Source of the DNA: Anaerotruncus colihominis | GTDB lineage: Bacteria; Bacillota; Clostridia; Oscillospirales; Ruminococcaceae | Assembly (NCBI RefSeq): GCF_010206195.1 | Contig: NZ_VIQT01000003.1 | Span: 62,001 to 126,000 of the forward strand | Direction: 5' to 3' | DNA: 64,000 nt | Shown: one piece after another, positions 24,782 through 33,826 of the stretch | Numbering within the stretch: position 1 is the stretch's first letter | Layout: each line of letters opens with the position of its first letter | Notes under the pieces: model-generated | What the model was told of the DNA's origin: nothing | Database searches by the model: none | What the model saw: the letters and a program-made list of their open reading frames with translations, nothing else | Position numbers and translations under genes: made by a program

Positions 24782-27067
24782 ATGAAAGCTTTGATCAAAA
24801 AGTGCGTCGCGCTGGCCCTGGCGGCCATCACGGCGCTGTCGTTGGCTGCTGGAATTCAGGCCGCGACCACAATCTATTCCGTCAAAATCCAGAAAAACAG
24901 CATCCTTATCCAAAACAAAGGTAAGACCGTTGAGACCTACGACACCAAAAGCACCGACTTAACCCTTTCACAGGAATACGGCAAACTGCTTCTCAGCTAC
25001 AAAAACGCGCAGAACCTGTCACGCGATATCGCGCTTGGCACGCAGAGCAGCTTGACCATTCAGGGAGCCGCTTCATCGCTGACGCTTGACAGCAGCCTGC
25101 CCACAAGCATGCGCCTTGTGCTCGACACCGGTTCCAGTGTTTCCAGTCTGAAAATCGCTTCGCCCGGAAAAATCACCATCCGCGGCAAGGTGGATACGCT
25201 GACCGTTTCATCCGCGGCACGCGTCACCGTATCCAAGGGCGGCGTTGTTACAGACGCCACGCTTACTTCCAGCAGCGCCGTATTGATTGCAGGCACGGGT
25301 GCGCAGGTGAAAAACGCCACTGTAGTCAAAAAATCGTCCGTCTCCGGCAGCGGTATTGGTACGGTCAAGGTCAAAGGCAGCGACAGCGACGGCAGGGACG
25401 ACAACACCACGACCGACGGCGGGCTGACCATCAAGACTTCGACCATCTCCGCGCGCAGCGGCGACACGCTGCGCGACCTTGAAAGCGACCTCAACCACTA
25501 TGTCAAGGTCTACGACAGGGACGGCGACCGCGTCGACGGAAAAGCCGAATGGGTTTCGTCCCCCAGCACCAAGGTCAAAAAAACCGGCTCCTATCAATTC
25601 GATTTTTATCCGGACGACGACGATTACGACAATGTACGCGGCACAATCAAAATTTCTGTCAGCGGACGCGGCGATGACGATGACGGCGATACCACAACCG
25701 GCGGGCTGACCATCAAGACCTCGACCATCTCCGCGCGCAGCGGCGACACGCTGCGTGACCTTGAAAGCGACCTCAACCACTATGTCAAGGTCTACGACAG
25801 GGACGGCGACCGCGTCGACGGAAAAGCCGAATGGGTCTCCTCCTACAGCACCAAGGTGACAAAGTCAGGCTCCTTTAAGTTTGATTTCTATCCGGACGAC
25901 GACGATTACGACAATGTGCGCGGCACAATCAAAATTTCTGTCAGCGGACGCGGTGATGACGATGACGGCGATACCACAGCCGGCGGTCTGACCATCAAGA
26001 CCTCGACCATCTCCGCGCGCAGCGGCGACACGCTGCGCGACCTTGAAAGCGACCTCAACCACTATGTCAAGGTCTACGACAGGGACGGCGACCGCGTCGA
26101 CGGAAAAGCCGAATGGGTCTCCTCCTACAGCACCAAGGTGACAAAGTCAGGCTCCTTTAAATTTGATTTCTATCCGGACGACGACGATTACGACGATGTG
26201 CGCGGCACAATCAAAATTTCTGTCAGCGGACGCGGTGATGACGATGACGGCGATACCACAACCGGCGGGCTGACCATCAAAACCTCGACCATCTCCGCGC
26301 GCAGCGGCGACACGCTGCGCGACCTTGAAAGCGATCTCAACCACTATGTCAAGGTCTACGACAGGGACGGCGACCGCGTCGACGGAAAAGCCGAATGGGT
26401 CTCCTCCTACAGCACCAAGGTGACAAAGTCAGGCTCCTTTAAATTTGATTTCTATCCGGACGACGACGATTACGACGATGTGCGCGGGAGCATCCGGATC
26501 GAGGTCAGCGGCAGCAGTTCATCGAGCGGAAAAAAGGTGCGGCTGTATGTCTCCCCCATCACGGTTTCGTCCACTTCAAAGCGCCTGCGCGATCTGGAGG
26601 ATGCGCTTGAGGACAGCGTCAAGGCCTACTATGACGGCAGTTCGGTGCGGGGCGACGTTTCGTGGGAGGATTCGGCAAGCACGCAAGTCAAAAAAACCGG
26701 CACCTATCAATTCGTTTTTAAGCCGGACAGCAGCAGCTATAAGACTGTGACCGGCGAAATCAAAATCATTGTTGACACAGATTCGGATGATGGTAATAAC
26801 AGCGCATACGGCAACGACGATTACACGCTTGAGATCGAGGATATCCACATTTCATCCTCAACCAAGCGGCTTGGTTCCCTCCTCAGCGACCTTGAGGACG
26901 CCGTTGTCGCGCGCAACGACGACGGCGACAAGATTGACGGAGAACCATACTGGGTCGATTCTTCAAATACGCGTGTGCGTGAGACAGGAACCTACCGCTT
27001 CACCTTTACGCCCAAGAGCAGCCGCTATGATCCTGTCACGGCGAAAATCAAAATTTATGTCGACTGA
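24782..27067 (+). CDS. Secreted acidic protein with six Ig-like modules, four nearly identical
   Basis: A 761-residue exported protein. The signal peptide spans about residues 1-28 (cleavage after IQA). Residues 30-205 are a Ser/Thr/Val-rich beta-rich domain resembling repetitive beta-helix folds. From residue 213 come four 94-residue modules, almost identical, each with DTLRDLESDLNHYVKVYDRD, AEWVSS, FDFYPDDDDYD and an acidic DDDDGDT linker. Two diverged modules finish the protein. There is no LPXTG anchor or S-layer domain. A calcium-binding surface or adhesion role is possible but unproven. Confidence 0.88.
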   Translation: MKALIKKCVALALAAITALSLAAGIQAATTIYSVKIQKNSILIQNKGKTVETYDTKSTDLTLSQEYGKLLLSYKNAQNLSRDIALGTQSSLTIQGAASSLTLDSSLPTSMRLVLDTGSSVSSLKIASPGKITIRGKVDTLTVSSAARVTVSKGGVVTDATLTSSSAVLIAGTGAQVKNATVVKKSSVSGSGIGTVKVKGSDSDGRDDNTTTDGGLTIKTSTISARSGDTLRDLESDLNHYVKVYDRDGDRVDGKAEWVSSPSTKVKKTGSYQFDFYPDDDDYDNVRGTIKISVSGRGDDDDGDTTTGGLTIKTSTISARSGDTLRDLESDLNHYVKVYDRDGDRVDGKAEWVSSYSTKVTKSGSFKFDFYPDDDDYDNVRGTIKISVSGRGDDDDGDTTAGGLTIKTSTISARSGDTLRDLESDLNHYVKVYDRDGDRVDGKAEWVSSYSTKVTKSGSFKFDFYPDDDDYDDVRGTIKISVSGRGDDDDGDTTTGGLTIKTSTISARSGDTLRDLESDLNHYVKVYDRDGDRVDGKAEWVSSYSTKVTKSGSFKFDFYPDDDDYDDVRGSIRIEVSGSSSSSGKKVRLYVSPITVSSTSKRLRDLEDALEDSVKAYYDGSSVRGDVSWEDSASTQVKKTGTYQFVFKPDSSSYKTVTGEIKIIVDTDSDDGNNSAYGNDDYTLEIEDIHISSSTKRLGSLLSDLEDAVVARNDDGDKIDGEPYWVDSSNTRVRETGTYRFTFTPKSSRYDPVTAKIKIYVD
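25418..26487. repeat. Four tandem 282-bp repeats inside the secreted protein gene
   Basis: Units begin at 25418, 25700, 25982 and 26264, exactly 282 bp (94 codons) apart. They differ at only a few positions; the fourth loses identity after about 26487. Such conservation at the DNA level implies recent duplication or gene conversion. The repeat number could change by recombination while staying in frame. Confidence 0.92.
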
Positions 27068-27077
27068 ACTGAACATA

Positions 27078-27112
27078 AGAGACAGCCCCGGCCACAGGCC
27101 GGGGCTGTCTCT
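27078..27112 (+). terminator. Terminator of the secreted protein gene
   Basis: Stem AGAGACAGCCCCGGCC/GGCCGGGGCTGTCTCT with a three-base loop, then TTAT. It lies 11 bases after the stop. Confidence 0.85.
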
Positions 27113-27131
27113 TTATGCGTATGATGATGTA

Positions 27132-28238
27132 TCAACTGTTCTTTTCACCGTCTTTGTTTACAAAGAACGCGCCGGCCACGTCCTCTCCCGCGCAGGGATC
27201 ATTTTTGAACCGATAGATTGTGGTCTGATCGTAACGGCTGCCTGCGCGCAGGATCGGACTTGTCCAGGTCCATTCCGGATGGTTGACAGCGTCCGGCGCG
27301 TACTGTGTCTCCAGGCAGAAACCCGCGTGATTGCCATAATGCGCGCCGCCCTTTCCGCCGGACGCATCAAGCCCATTGGCCGTATAAAGCTGCACACACG
27401 GGCAGGTTGTCAGGCACTCCATAAAACGCCCGCTCACCTCGTCATACGCCTGCGCGCAGATAAAAAGTCCGTTGTGTGCGTCGATCACATAGTTGTTATC
27501 ATAGCCCCCATGGGCCGTTTTTGCTATACGCTCCCCAATTGTATGGAATGTGCGAAAGTCAAGCGGCGTTCCCTCCACCGGCAGAATGCGCCCGGTCGGG
27601 ATGAGCGCATCGTCCGTTTCCGTGTAGCGGCCGGCGAACAGCCTCAGCTTTTGCCCAAGCATGTCGCCGGTATCGTGGCCGGCAAGGTTGAAAAACGAAT
27701 GGTTTGTCAGGTTGCAGATCGTATCCGTATCGCAGACTGCCTCATAATGCAGCGACAGGCCGTTGTCCTCTGTCAGCGAAACCGTCAGCATCACATCCAG
27801 GCGGCCGGGATACGATTCCTCGCCGTCGGCCATAAAGGTGGTCAGGCGCAGTTCATCGCCGGTTTTTCCCGATACAACCTCTGCGCTCCATAGCTTCTGA
27901 TCCAATCCGCTGTTGCCGCCGTGCAGGTGGTTGACGCCATGGTCGTTGCAGGCAAGCTGATACTGTTTTCCGTTCAGGGTAAAACGCCCCTTGCCGATAC
28001 GGTTACAGCAGCGCCCAACCGCCGCTCCAAAGAATGTCACACGCTCCCGGTATCCTTCGTACCCGTCATAGCCGAGCACCACATCCGCCAGTCTTCCGGC
28101 GCGGTCCGGTACAAGCAACGTCAGAATCAGCGCGCCGAAATCGCAGATGTCCGTGCGGATGGTTCCGTTATCAAGCGTATAGCGCGTCGCCTGGCCAAAA
28201 TCGGTCATAAACGCGGGGGCCTTTGTAATTTTTGTCAC
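27132..28238 (-). CDS. galM: Aldose 1-epimerase (galactose mutarotase)
   Basis: A 368-residue enzyme that interconverts alpha and beta anomers of galactose or glucose. Motifs are GRCCNRIGKGRFTLNG, NHLHGGNSGLD, the histidine segment NLTNHSFFNLAG, and the glutamate general base in GFCLETQ. A GTG start is chosen because GGAGG lies eight bases upstream; an ATG five codons earlier contains that ribosome site. It is a single gene facing the secreted protein gene. The other Leloir genes are not in the window. Confidence 0.9.
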   Translation of the reverse strand: MTKITKAPAFMTDFGQATRYTLDNGTIRTDICDFGALILTLLVPDRAGRLADVVLGYDGYEGYRERVTFFGAAVGRCCNRIGKGRFTLNGKQYQLACNDHGVNHLHGGNSGLDQKLWSAEVVSGKTGDELRLTTFMADGEESYPGRLDVMLTVSLTEDNGLSLHYEAVCDTDTICNLTNHSFFNLAGHDTGDMLGQKLRLFAGRYTETDDALIPTGRILPVEGTPLDFRTFHTIGERIAKTAHGGYDNNYVIDAHNGLFICAQAYDEVSGRFMECLTTCPCVQLYTANGLDASGGKGGAHYGNHAGFCLETQYAPDAVNHPEWTWTSPILRAGSRYDQTTIYRFKNDPCAGEDVAGAFFVNKDGEKNS

Positions 28239-28254
28239 GGGCTGTACCTCCATT

Positions 28255-28333
28255 AGAACCTGTATTCACGGCCGGAGGATGCTGAACAAAAGACCCGCCT
28301 GGGCGGCGTTTGGCGGCTGTGAATACAGGTTCT
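28255..28333. repeat. 79-bp element with 15-bp perfect terminal inverted repeats
   Basis: AGAACCTGTATTCAC (28255-28269) and its exact complement (28319-28333) enclose 49 bp rich in G and C. It lies between galM and thiN. Perfect ends and small size suggest a MITE- or REP-like element; it would also fold as a long hairpin. No second copy was found in this window. Confidence 0.65.
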
Positions 28334-28349
28334 TAATTGCTTTGTTCCA

Positions 28350-29147
28350 TTATAACGCCGCCGCGGAGGTTTGTCCATTACACCCGGCGGGATTTTCCGG
28401 GTGTTCCCTTGACGCGACGATCAAAAGCGTGCCGCGTTTGACCGATATACGCGCGGCCTCGCCGCAGAACTCATTGCTGACGCCGATCGGAAAGGAGGGC
28501 GTTAGGACTGCGTTGCGCAGCGGATACGCAACATGCTCAAGCGTGACGCCTTCGCAGGGACCATCCGCGGCGAATACGGACAGATGCCAGCCGTCCATGC
28601 GCTCAATTTCGATGGAACCGTTTCGAACAGCCCACGCCTGGTTGTCGTTTGAAAGGATCGTCCCGCGCGCGCCGTTTTCACACAGAAAGACAAGCGCCTG
28701 CAAATTCGCAACCGTGTGATCAAGCCGTCCTCCAAACGCCCCGAGAATCACAAAGTCCCGGTATCCGCGCGCGAGTCCAAGCTTTAACCCGGCCAGCGTG
28801 TCGGTGTCGTCCTTTTCAGCCGGCATCCGGCTGACCGGCAGGGAAGGGGCGATCGGCCCGCTGTAGGAATCGAAATCGCCGACAACCAGATCCGGGCGCA
28901 GGCCGAGCTGCTCACAGGCCGTATAACCGGCGTCGCATGCGATTACAAAATCGCCGGACGCACGCACCTGATCGCACAGGGAAAGCGGACCGCCCGCCAC
29001 GACAACGCATCGCTTCTGCGCGCGCGCTCCCTTTCGGCGGCAATACGCTGGATAGACGCTGCGCGCATGGCGTTCCATACAGGCATTACAGTCGCCGTGA
29101 CGCGGACAGTCGCGCGGACAGGGACAATCATTTCTCTCGTTATGCAT
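28350..29147 (-). CDS. thiN: Thiamine pyrophosphokinase with N-terminal cysteine-rich extension
   Basis: A 265-residue protein. From about residue 45 it is a normal thiamine pyrophosphokinase: RCVVVAGGPLS, LVVGDFDSYSG, EKDDTDTLAGL and GAFGGRLDHTVANLQAL. The first 40 residues carry six cysteines (C8, C10, C14, C20, C23, C36) with a His17, like a small zinc-binding module. The ATG overlaps the rsgA stop, supporting the long form. It is the last gene of the house-keeping operon, as in Bacillus. Confidence 0.85.
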   Translation of the reverse strand: MHNERNDCPCPRDCPRHGDCNACMERHARSVYPAYCRRKGARAQKRCVVVAGGPLSLCDQVRASGDFVIACDAGYTACEQLGLRPDLVVGDFDSYSGPIAPSLPVSRMPAEKDDTDTLAGLKLGLARGYRDFVILGAFGGRLDHTVANLQALVFLCENGARGTILSNDNQAWAVRNGSIEIERMDGWHLSVFAADGPCEGVTLEHVAYPLRNAVLTPSFPIGVSNEFCGEAARISVKRGTLLIVASREHPENPAGCNGQTSAAAL

Positions 29148-30045
29148 GATTCTTTAATTCCCATTCCTTTATCTTCTTCGCGTCCTCATACATCGCGCAG
29201 TAGCTCGCATGGCGCGACGGATGAACAGCGCCGGCGCGCACCGCCTCCAGCACGGCGCAGCCCTTTTCGACCGTGTGCGAGCAGCCAGTAAATTTGCAGG
29301 CTTTGCTGTACGGCGCGAATTCCGGAAAGCAGCCGGCCAATTCTTCCTTGCGAATCACCTCGTACCGCTCCAGCTCGACAGCGGAAAAACCCGGCGTGTC
29401 GGCTATGTAGCCATCTCCAAACGCATACAGCTCGACATGCCGCGTCGTATGCCGCCCGCGCCCCAGTTTGCGGCTGGTTTCACCCGTGGCGATAGAAAGC
29501 CGCCCGTCGAGCCGGTTAAGCAGACTCGATTTTCCAACGCCGGAGTTGCCGGAAAACGCGGTGATGCCGCCGGCGGACAGCTTCTTCCGCAGCGCGTCCA
29601 ACCCGCTGTCGTCCGCTTTGGATACTGTAAACACCGGCACGCCGGCCGTCCGATAGATACCGGCCAGCTCGTCCGGCCTGCCCAGATCGCTCTTTGTAAC
29701 GACAAGGATTGGAGAAATATTCTTGTGGCACGCGATCGCCATCAGCTTATCGATGACCAGCGTGTTCGGCGAAGGATCAGCCACCGAGGCGACGACCGCG
29801 AATGTATCCACATTCGCAAGCGGCGGGCGCACAAGGGCGTTCTTGCGCGGCATAATCGCCGCGACAACGCCCTTGCCTTCGCCCGCCGGTTCCACTGCGG
29901 CACGGTCGCCGACAAGCGGGCTGACGCCCTGCTTGCGGAATACGCCGCGTGCGCGGCATTCATACAGGGCGCCGGCGGCGTTTACATAGTAAAAGCCGCC
30001 GGTCGCCTTAACAATCAATCCCTCTGTATCATTCATCGCGTTCAT
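29140..30045 (-). CDS. rsgA: Ribosome small-subunit biogenesis GTPase
   Basis: A 301-residue circularly permuted GTPase that helps mature the 30S subunit. It has an N-terminal OB fold, then NTLVIDKLMAIACHKN, VVTKSDL, the P-loop GNSGVGKSSLLN near residue 170, DTPGF, and a C-terminal zinc site (C-KFTGCSHTVEKGCAV). Its ATG overlaps the prkC stop. This kinase-GTPase neighbourhood is standard in Firmicutes, where PrkC phosphorylates RsgA. Confidence 0.95.
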   Translation of the reverse strand: MNAMNDTEGLIVKATGGFYYVNAAGALYECRARGVFRKQGVSPLVGDRAAVEPAGEGKGVVAAIMPRKNALVRPPLANVDTFAVVASVADPSPNTLVIDKLMAIACHKNISPILVVTKSDLGRPDELAGIYRTAGVPVFTVSKADDSGLDALRKKLSAGGITAFSGNSGVGKSSLLNRLDGRLSIATGETSRKLGRGRHTTRHVELYAFGDGYIADTPGFSAVELERYEVIRKEELAGCFPEFAPYSKACKFTGCSHTVEKGCAVLEAVRAGAVHPSRHASYCAMYEDAKKIKEWELKNHA

Positions 30046-31997
30046 TCCGTAAATTCATCCGAATAGTCGTTGAGCAGATAGTAACCCTTTTCGTCAAAAT
30101 CGAGGTCATAAACCTGGTATAGTTCGCCGTCAAAATAGATTTTCACATCCGCATAGCCTTCCCCATTGAAAAACACAGGCCAGGTTTTCAGCTCTGACGG
30201 ATTGACCGTTTCGTTGGCGACCTCGACGCCGTCCTGCGTGGCCGTCATTGTGACCATGCGGTTGACCGTCGTGGGCAGCTTGATCAGCAGGCGCAGACGC
30301 ACGGTCGCGCCCGCCTCGCCGGCAATCACAATGTCAACCTGCGTGTTCGGGGATACCTGCGAATCCTTTGCCGGGCTTTGGCTGACGACAAGCCCCTGCC
30401 GCTCCTCGTCGTCGTTGTTTTCATCATAGGTGATCTTGCCGATCTGAAGCTTTGCGTTGCGCAGCAGGCTCTTGGCGTCCTCAATACCGACGCCCTCCAG
30501 ATCGGGCACCGTGGCCAGCTTCTCCTCACGGCCAAGGCTCTTATAGACCGTGACCGTATCGCCGACCGACACCTCGTCCCCCTCGGCCGGAACCGTGCGC
30601 ACAACGCTGCCAAGCGGCACGGAATCGCTGAATACGCTCTTTTCCTCCGGAACCAGCCCCCATTCGGTCAGGCGCGCCTTGACCTGGTCAAGGTCCTGTC
30701 CCGAAAAATCGGGCAGCGTGATCATCTGCCGGCCCTTGCTGATCTTGACGCGGACAACCGAACCGACCTTGACAGCCGTGCCCGCCTTAGGGCTTTGCTC
30801 AAAGATCACACCCTGATCATAATCGGGGTTGTAAACCGGGTCGCCGTCAAGCTCGATCTTAAAGGCGTCATACTTGGACGAAACCTTGACGGCGTCGAAT
30901 TTTTCACCTACCAGGTTAGGGATTTCCTCCTCCGCCACGGTCGCAAACGGGTTGTTGAGCCAGATCATCCATCCGATAAACGCGCATGTGACGATGACAA
31001 ACGCCGCCGTCACACCGGCAAGCACCGGGATGATCGGCGCGCGGCGCGGTTTTTGCTTTCGCACCTTCTTCTCCTTCTTTCCACGGCGAGCGTTCCTGAT
31101 CGCGTCGGAATACTTGCTCTCATCGTGCGCGCGCGGCGCGCTCAGATATTTGTATTCAAACGAGATGGACGGGTCGCGCTTAAATTCATCGATATCGCGC
31201 AGCATCTGCGCCGCGCTCTGATAACGCTTTTTCACATCCTTTTCCATGGCGTGCATGGTGATCTCCTGGAGGCCCTCGGGAATCGAGGGGTTCAGCTCGC
31301 GCGGGAGCACCGCCTTCGACTGGATCTGCTTGAGCGCCACGGAAACAGGCGTGTCCGCTTCAAACGGGACGCGTCCCGTCAGCATTTCATAGAGCATCAC
31401 ACCGGCCGAATAAAGGTCTGTACGCGCGTCGATTGTGTCGCCGGCCGCTTGTTCGGGGGAGATATAATGCACCGAGCCGATCGCCTTATCGGTGATCGTG
31501 TGCGTCTCGCTGCGTGCAAAACGCGCGATCCCAAAATCCGTGATCTTGATTGTCCCATCCGACAGCAGCATGATATTCTGCGGCTTGATATCCCGGTGCA
31601 CAATCCCCTTATCATGCGCGTGCTGGAGCGCCCGCAGGATCTGCACAGTAAAATGCAGAGCGTCCTTCCATTTCAACACGCCTTCCTGCTCGATGTATTC
31701 CTTGAGCGTGATGCCGTCGATATATTCCATCACGATCGACTGCATCCTGTCGGAAAAGCTCACGTCATAAACGCGCATGACATTCGGATGGTCAAGCACC
31801 GCCATAGCTTTGCTTTCATTTTTAAAGCGGCGGCGCATATCGTCGTTGACCATATATTCCTCGCGCAGAATTTTGACCGCCACAACACGGTCCTCTATCA
31901 CATCGTAGGCCTTATAGACATTGGCCATACCGCCGATGCCGATCAGCTCGGTGATCTCATAGCGACCGTCGAGCTTTTTGCCCATATATTTATCCAT
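30042..31997 (-). CDS. prkC: PASTA-domain Ser/Thr protein kinase
   Basis: A 651-residue membrane kinase that senses peptidoglycan fragments. The kinase domain spans residues 13-275 with Lys42 (VAVK), HRD at 134-136 and DFG at 154-156. A basic segment and one membrane span follow at about 320-350, then three extracellular PASTA domains, and a 90-residue C-terminal tail rich in beta structure. AGGAGG lies eight bases before the ATG. It is co-transcribed with its phosphatase prpC. In spore formers it can signal germination. Confidence 0.95.
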   Translation of the reverse strand: MDKYMGKKLDGRYEITELIGIGGMANVYKAYDVIEDRVVAVKILREEYMVNDDMRRRFKNESKAMAVLDHPNVMRVYDVSFSDRMQSIVMEYIDGITLKEYIEQEGVLKWKDALHFTVQILRALQHAHDKGIVHRDIKPQNIMLLSDGTIKITDFGIARFARSETHTITDKAIGSVHYISPEQAAGDTIDARTDLYSAGVMLYEMLTGRVPFEADTPVSVALKQIQSKAVLPRELNPSIPEGLQEITMHAMEKDVKKRYQSAAQMLRDIDEFKRDPSISFEYKYLSAPRAHDESKYSDAIRNARRGKKEKKVRKQKPRRAPIIPVLAGVTAAFVIVTCAFIGWMIWLNNPFATVAEEEIPNLVGEKFDAVKVSSKYDAFKIELDGDPVYNPDYDQGVIFEQSPKAGTAVKVGSVVRVKISKGRQMITLPDFSGQDLDQVKARLTEWGLVPEEKSVFSDSVPLGSVVRTVPAEGDEVSVGDTVTVYKSLGREEKLATVPDLEGVGIEDAKSLLRNAKLQIGKITYDENNDDEERQGLVVSQSPAKDSQVSPNTQVDIVIAGEAGATVRLRLLIKLPTTVNRMVTMTATQDGVEVANETVNPSELKTWPVFFNGEGYADVKIYFDGELYQVYDLDFDEKGYYLLNDYSDEFTE

Positions 31998-32013
31998 TTA
32001 AATATCCTCCTGC

Positions 32014-32745
32014 TTACATCGCGGCAATGACGGCGGTGATGTTGTCAGGCCCGCCGGCCTTGTTCGCTTCATCGATCAACAGGAAAATATCCTGCTCGTT
32101 TTCACAAGTCATAATCAAATCGACATGTTCCTCTGGAGGCGCGTAATTATAAAGCCCGTCGGTGCACAGCAGCAGCCTGCCAGATGCGTATGCGTACTCC
32201 GCATACTCCATCTCAACAGCGGCTTCCACGCCGAGCGCACGCGTGATATAGTTGCGTTTCGGATGCTGGCGCGCCTCCTCTTCACTGATCTCCCCGCTTT
32301 CGACAAGCATCTGCACAACGCTGTGGTCGCGCGTCAGCCGTCGCGGCGGCACGCCGTTTTCGCAAAGATAGGCGCGGCTGTCGCCCACATGCGCGATGCA
32401 GAGCACCCCATCCATCAGGACAGCCGCTACAACCGTTGTTCCCATGCCGCGCAGCTCCTCGTCGGCCGCGCCCATGTCATGAATCACAGCGTTGGCTGCC
32501 GAAACGGCCGAAACGAGCATCGGCTTGACCGACACGGGCGGCATACGCGCCTCAAGCCCGCGCGCAATAGCGCGCCCAATGATCTCGACAGCCTTGGCGC
32601 TGGCAATATGCCCGCCGTTCTCGCTGCCCATCCCGTCGCACAGCACAATATACGCCGTATCCTCGGAAACCACCTCATAAACAAAGGCGTCCTGGTTTGT
32701 CGCGCGCACGCGTCCCTGATCGGTCCCGCCAAAAATTCGAATCAA
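32014..32745 (-). CDS. prpC: PP2C-type Ser/Thr protein phosphatase
   Basis: A 243-residue phosphatase that reverses PrkC phosphorylation. PP2C metal motifs include GRVRATNQDAF, LCDGMGSENGG, HVGDSRAY, TRDHS and GGPDNITAV. A TTG start is chosen: it overlaps the rlmN stop and gives the usual start LIRIFGGTDQG, while the longer open frame adds a basic non-conserved stretch. The first serine/threonine phosphatase of the pair lies 16 bases before prkC. Confidence 0.93.
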   Translation of the reverse strand: MIRIFGGTDQGRVRATNQDAFVYEVVSEDTAYIVLCDGMGSENGGHIASAKAVEIIGRAIARGLEARMPPVSVKPMLVSAVSAANAVIHDMGAADEELRGMGTTVVAAVLMDGVLCIAHVGDSRAYLCENGVPPRRLTRDHSVVQMLVESGEISEEEARQHPKRNYITRALGVEAAVEMEYAEYAYASGRLLLCTDGLYNYAPPEEHVDLIMTCENEQDIFLLIDEANKAGGPDNITAVIAAM

Positions 32746-33821
32746 AGCTGCCTTCCCCCTTTGGTCACGGGCATCCGCCCGCTGGTTGACGCGCCCGCGT
32801 CTTGCCGCCGAAGCTGCCCGCACGCGGCGCTGATATCAGCGCCCAGCTCACGCCGGATTGTCGCATTGACGCCGCGCAGGCGCAGTTCGTTCTGAAAACG
32901 TTCGATCGCCGCCCGGTCGCCGCGCCGGTACCCTGTTTCCGCAACCGGGTTGACCGGGATCAAATTGACGTGCGCGCCCATTCCGCGCAGACGCGCGGCC
33001 AATTCAGCGGCATGTTCCGGCGCGTCGTTTTCCCCGGCGATCAGCGCGTATTCAAACGAAATGCGCCGCCCGGTCGCAGCGAAATAATCGCGGCACGCAC
33101 GCAGCAGCGTATCAACATCGTAGCGCGCATTCACCGGCATGGAGCGCGAACGGATGGCGTCGTTTGGCGCGTGCAGCGAAACGGAAAGCGTGAGCTGGAG
33201 CCTGCGCTCGGCCAGCGCATAAATCCTGTCGGCCAGCCCGCAGGTTGAGAGCGACACATGGCGCAGGCCAAGGTTCAGCCCGCGCGGGTCCGAAAGGATT
33301 TGAAGAAACGCCATCACGTTGTCGAAATTGTCGAGCGGTTCGCCGATGCCCATCATCACAACGCCGTCGACGCGTTCACCGCTGTCAGCCTGCGCCGTAT
33401 AAACCTCGTCGAGCATCTCTGATGCGGTCAGATCGCGCACGCGTCCCCCGATGGTCGACGCACAGAAGCGGCAGCCCATACGACACCCCACCTGTGAGGA
33501 GATGCACAGCGTGTTTCCATGATGGTAACGCATCAACACCGATTCGACACAATTGCCGTCGCGCAGCTCATACAGGTATTTTACCGTACCGTCAATGCTG
33601 GAAACAAGCCTTTTTTTGACGCGTATGGCATTTATGTAGAACTTTTCGGCAAGCTGACTGCGCAGCGCCGCCGGAAGGTTCGTCATTTCATCAAAATCAG
33701 ATACCCGTTTTTCGTGCAGCCATCCAAAAATCTGCCCCGCGCGAAAGCGCGGCAGCTCCATTTGGGCAGCCAATTCCTCCATCTGCTGATAAGTGTATGA
33801 TTTCAGATCAATTTGTTCCAT
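32742..33821 (-). CDS. rlmN: Dual-specificity 23S rRNA/tRNA adenine-C2 methyltransferase
   Basis: A 359-residue radical-SAM methylase for A2503 of 23S rRNA and A37 of some tRNAs. The iron-sulfur motif CRMGCRFCA gives Cys113, Cys117 and Cys120, and GVVMMGIGEPLDNFDNV is the SAM-binding region. The C-terminal half has RISFEYALIAGEND. The ATG is chosen; a GTG three codons earlier overlaps the rsmB stop and may be used instead. Its stop overlaps the TTG of prpC. Confidence 0.94.
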   Translation of the reverse strand: MEQIDLKSYTYQQMEELAAQMELPRFRAGQIFGWLHEKRVSDFDEMTNLPAALRSQLAEKFYINAIRVKKRLVSSIDGTVKYLYELRDGNCVESVLMRYHHGNTLCISSQVGCRMGCRFCASTIGGRVRDLTASEMLDEVYTAQADSGERVDGVVMMGIGEPLDNFDNVMAFLQILSDPRGLNLGLRHVSLSTCGLADRIYALAERRLQLTLSVSLHAPNDAIRSRSMPVNARYDVDTLLRACRDYFAATGRRISFEYALIAGENDAPEHAAELAARLRGMGAHVNLIPVNPVAETGYRRGDRAAIERFQNELRLRGVNATIRRELGADISAACGQLRRQDAGASTSGRMPVTKGGRQL

Positions 33822-33826
33822 CTTTT

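Noticed and set aside
25418-26487. Regular repeats that could be mistaken for a CRISPR array
   Set aside because: The units are 282 bp, contiguous and in frame within one open reading frame, without spacers.
28239-28350. A possible TPP riboswitch near thiN
   Set aside because: The stretch is downstream of thiN, holds the 79-bp inverted-repeat element, and lacks the conserved TPP core.
30378-32030. A 550-codon open frame opposite prkC
   Set aside because: Antisense shadow of the kinase gene; no recognisable domain and no ribosome site.
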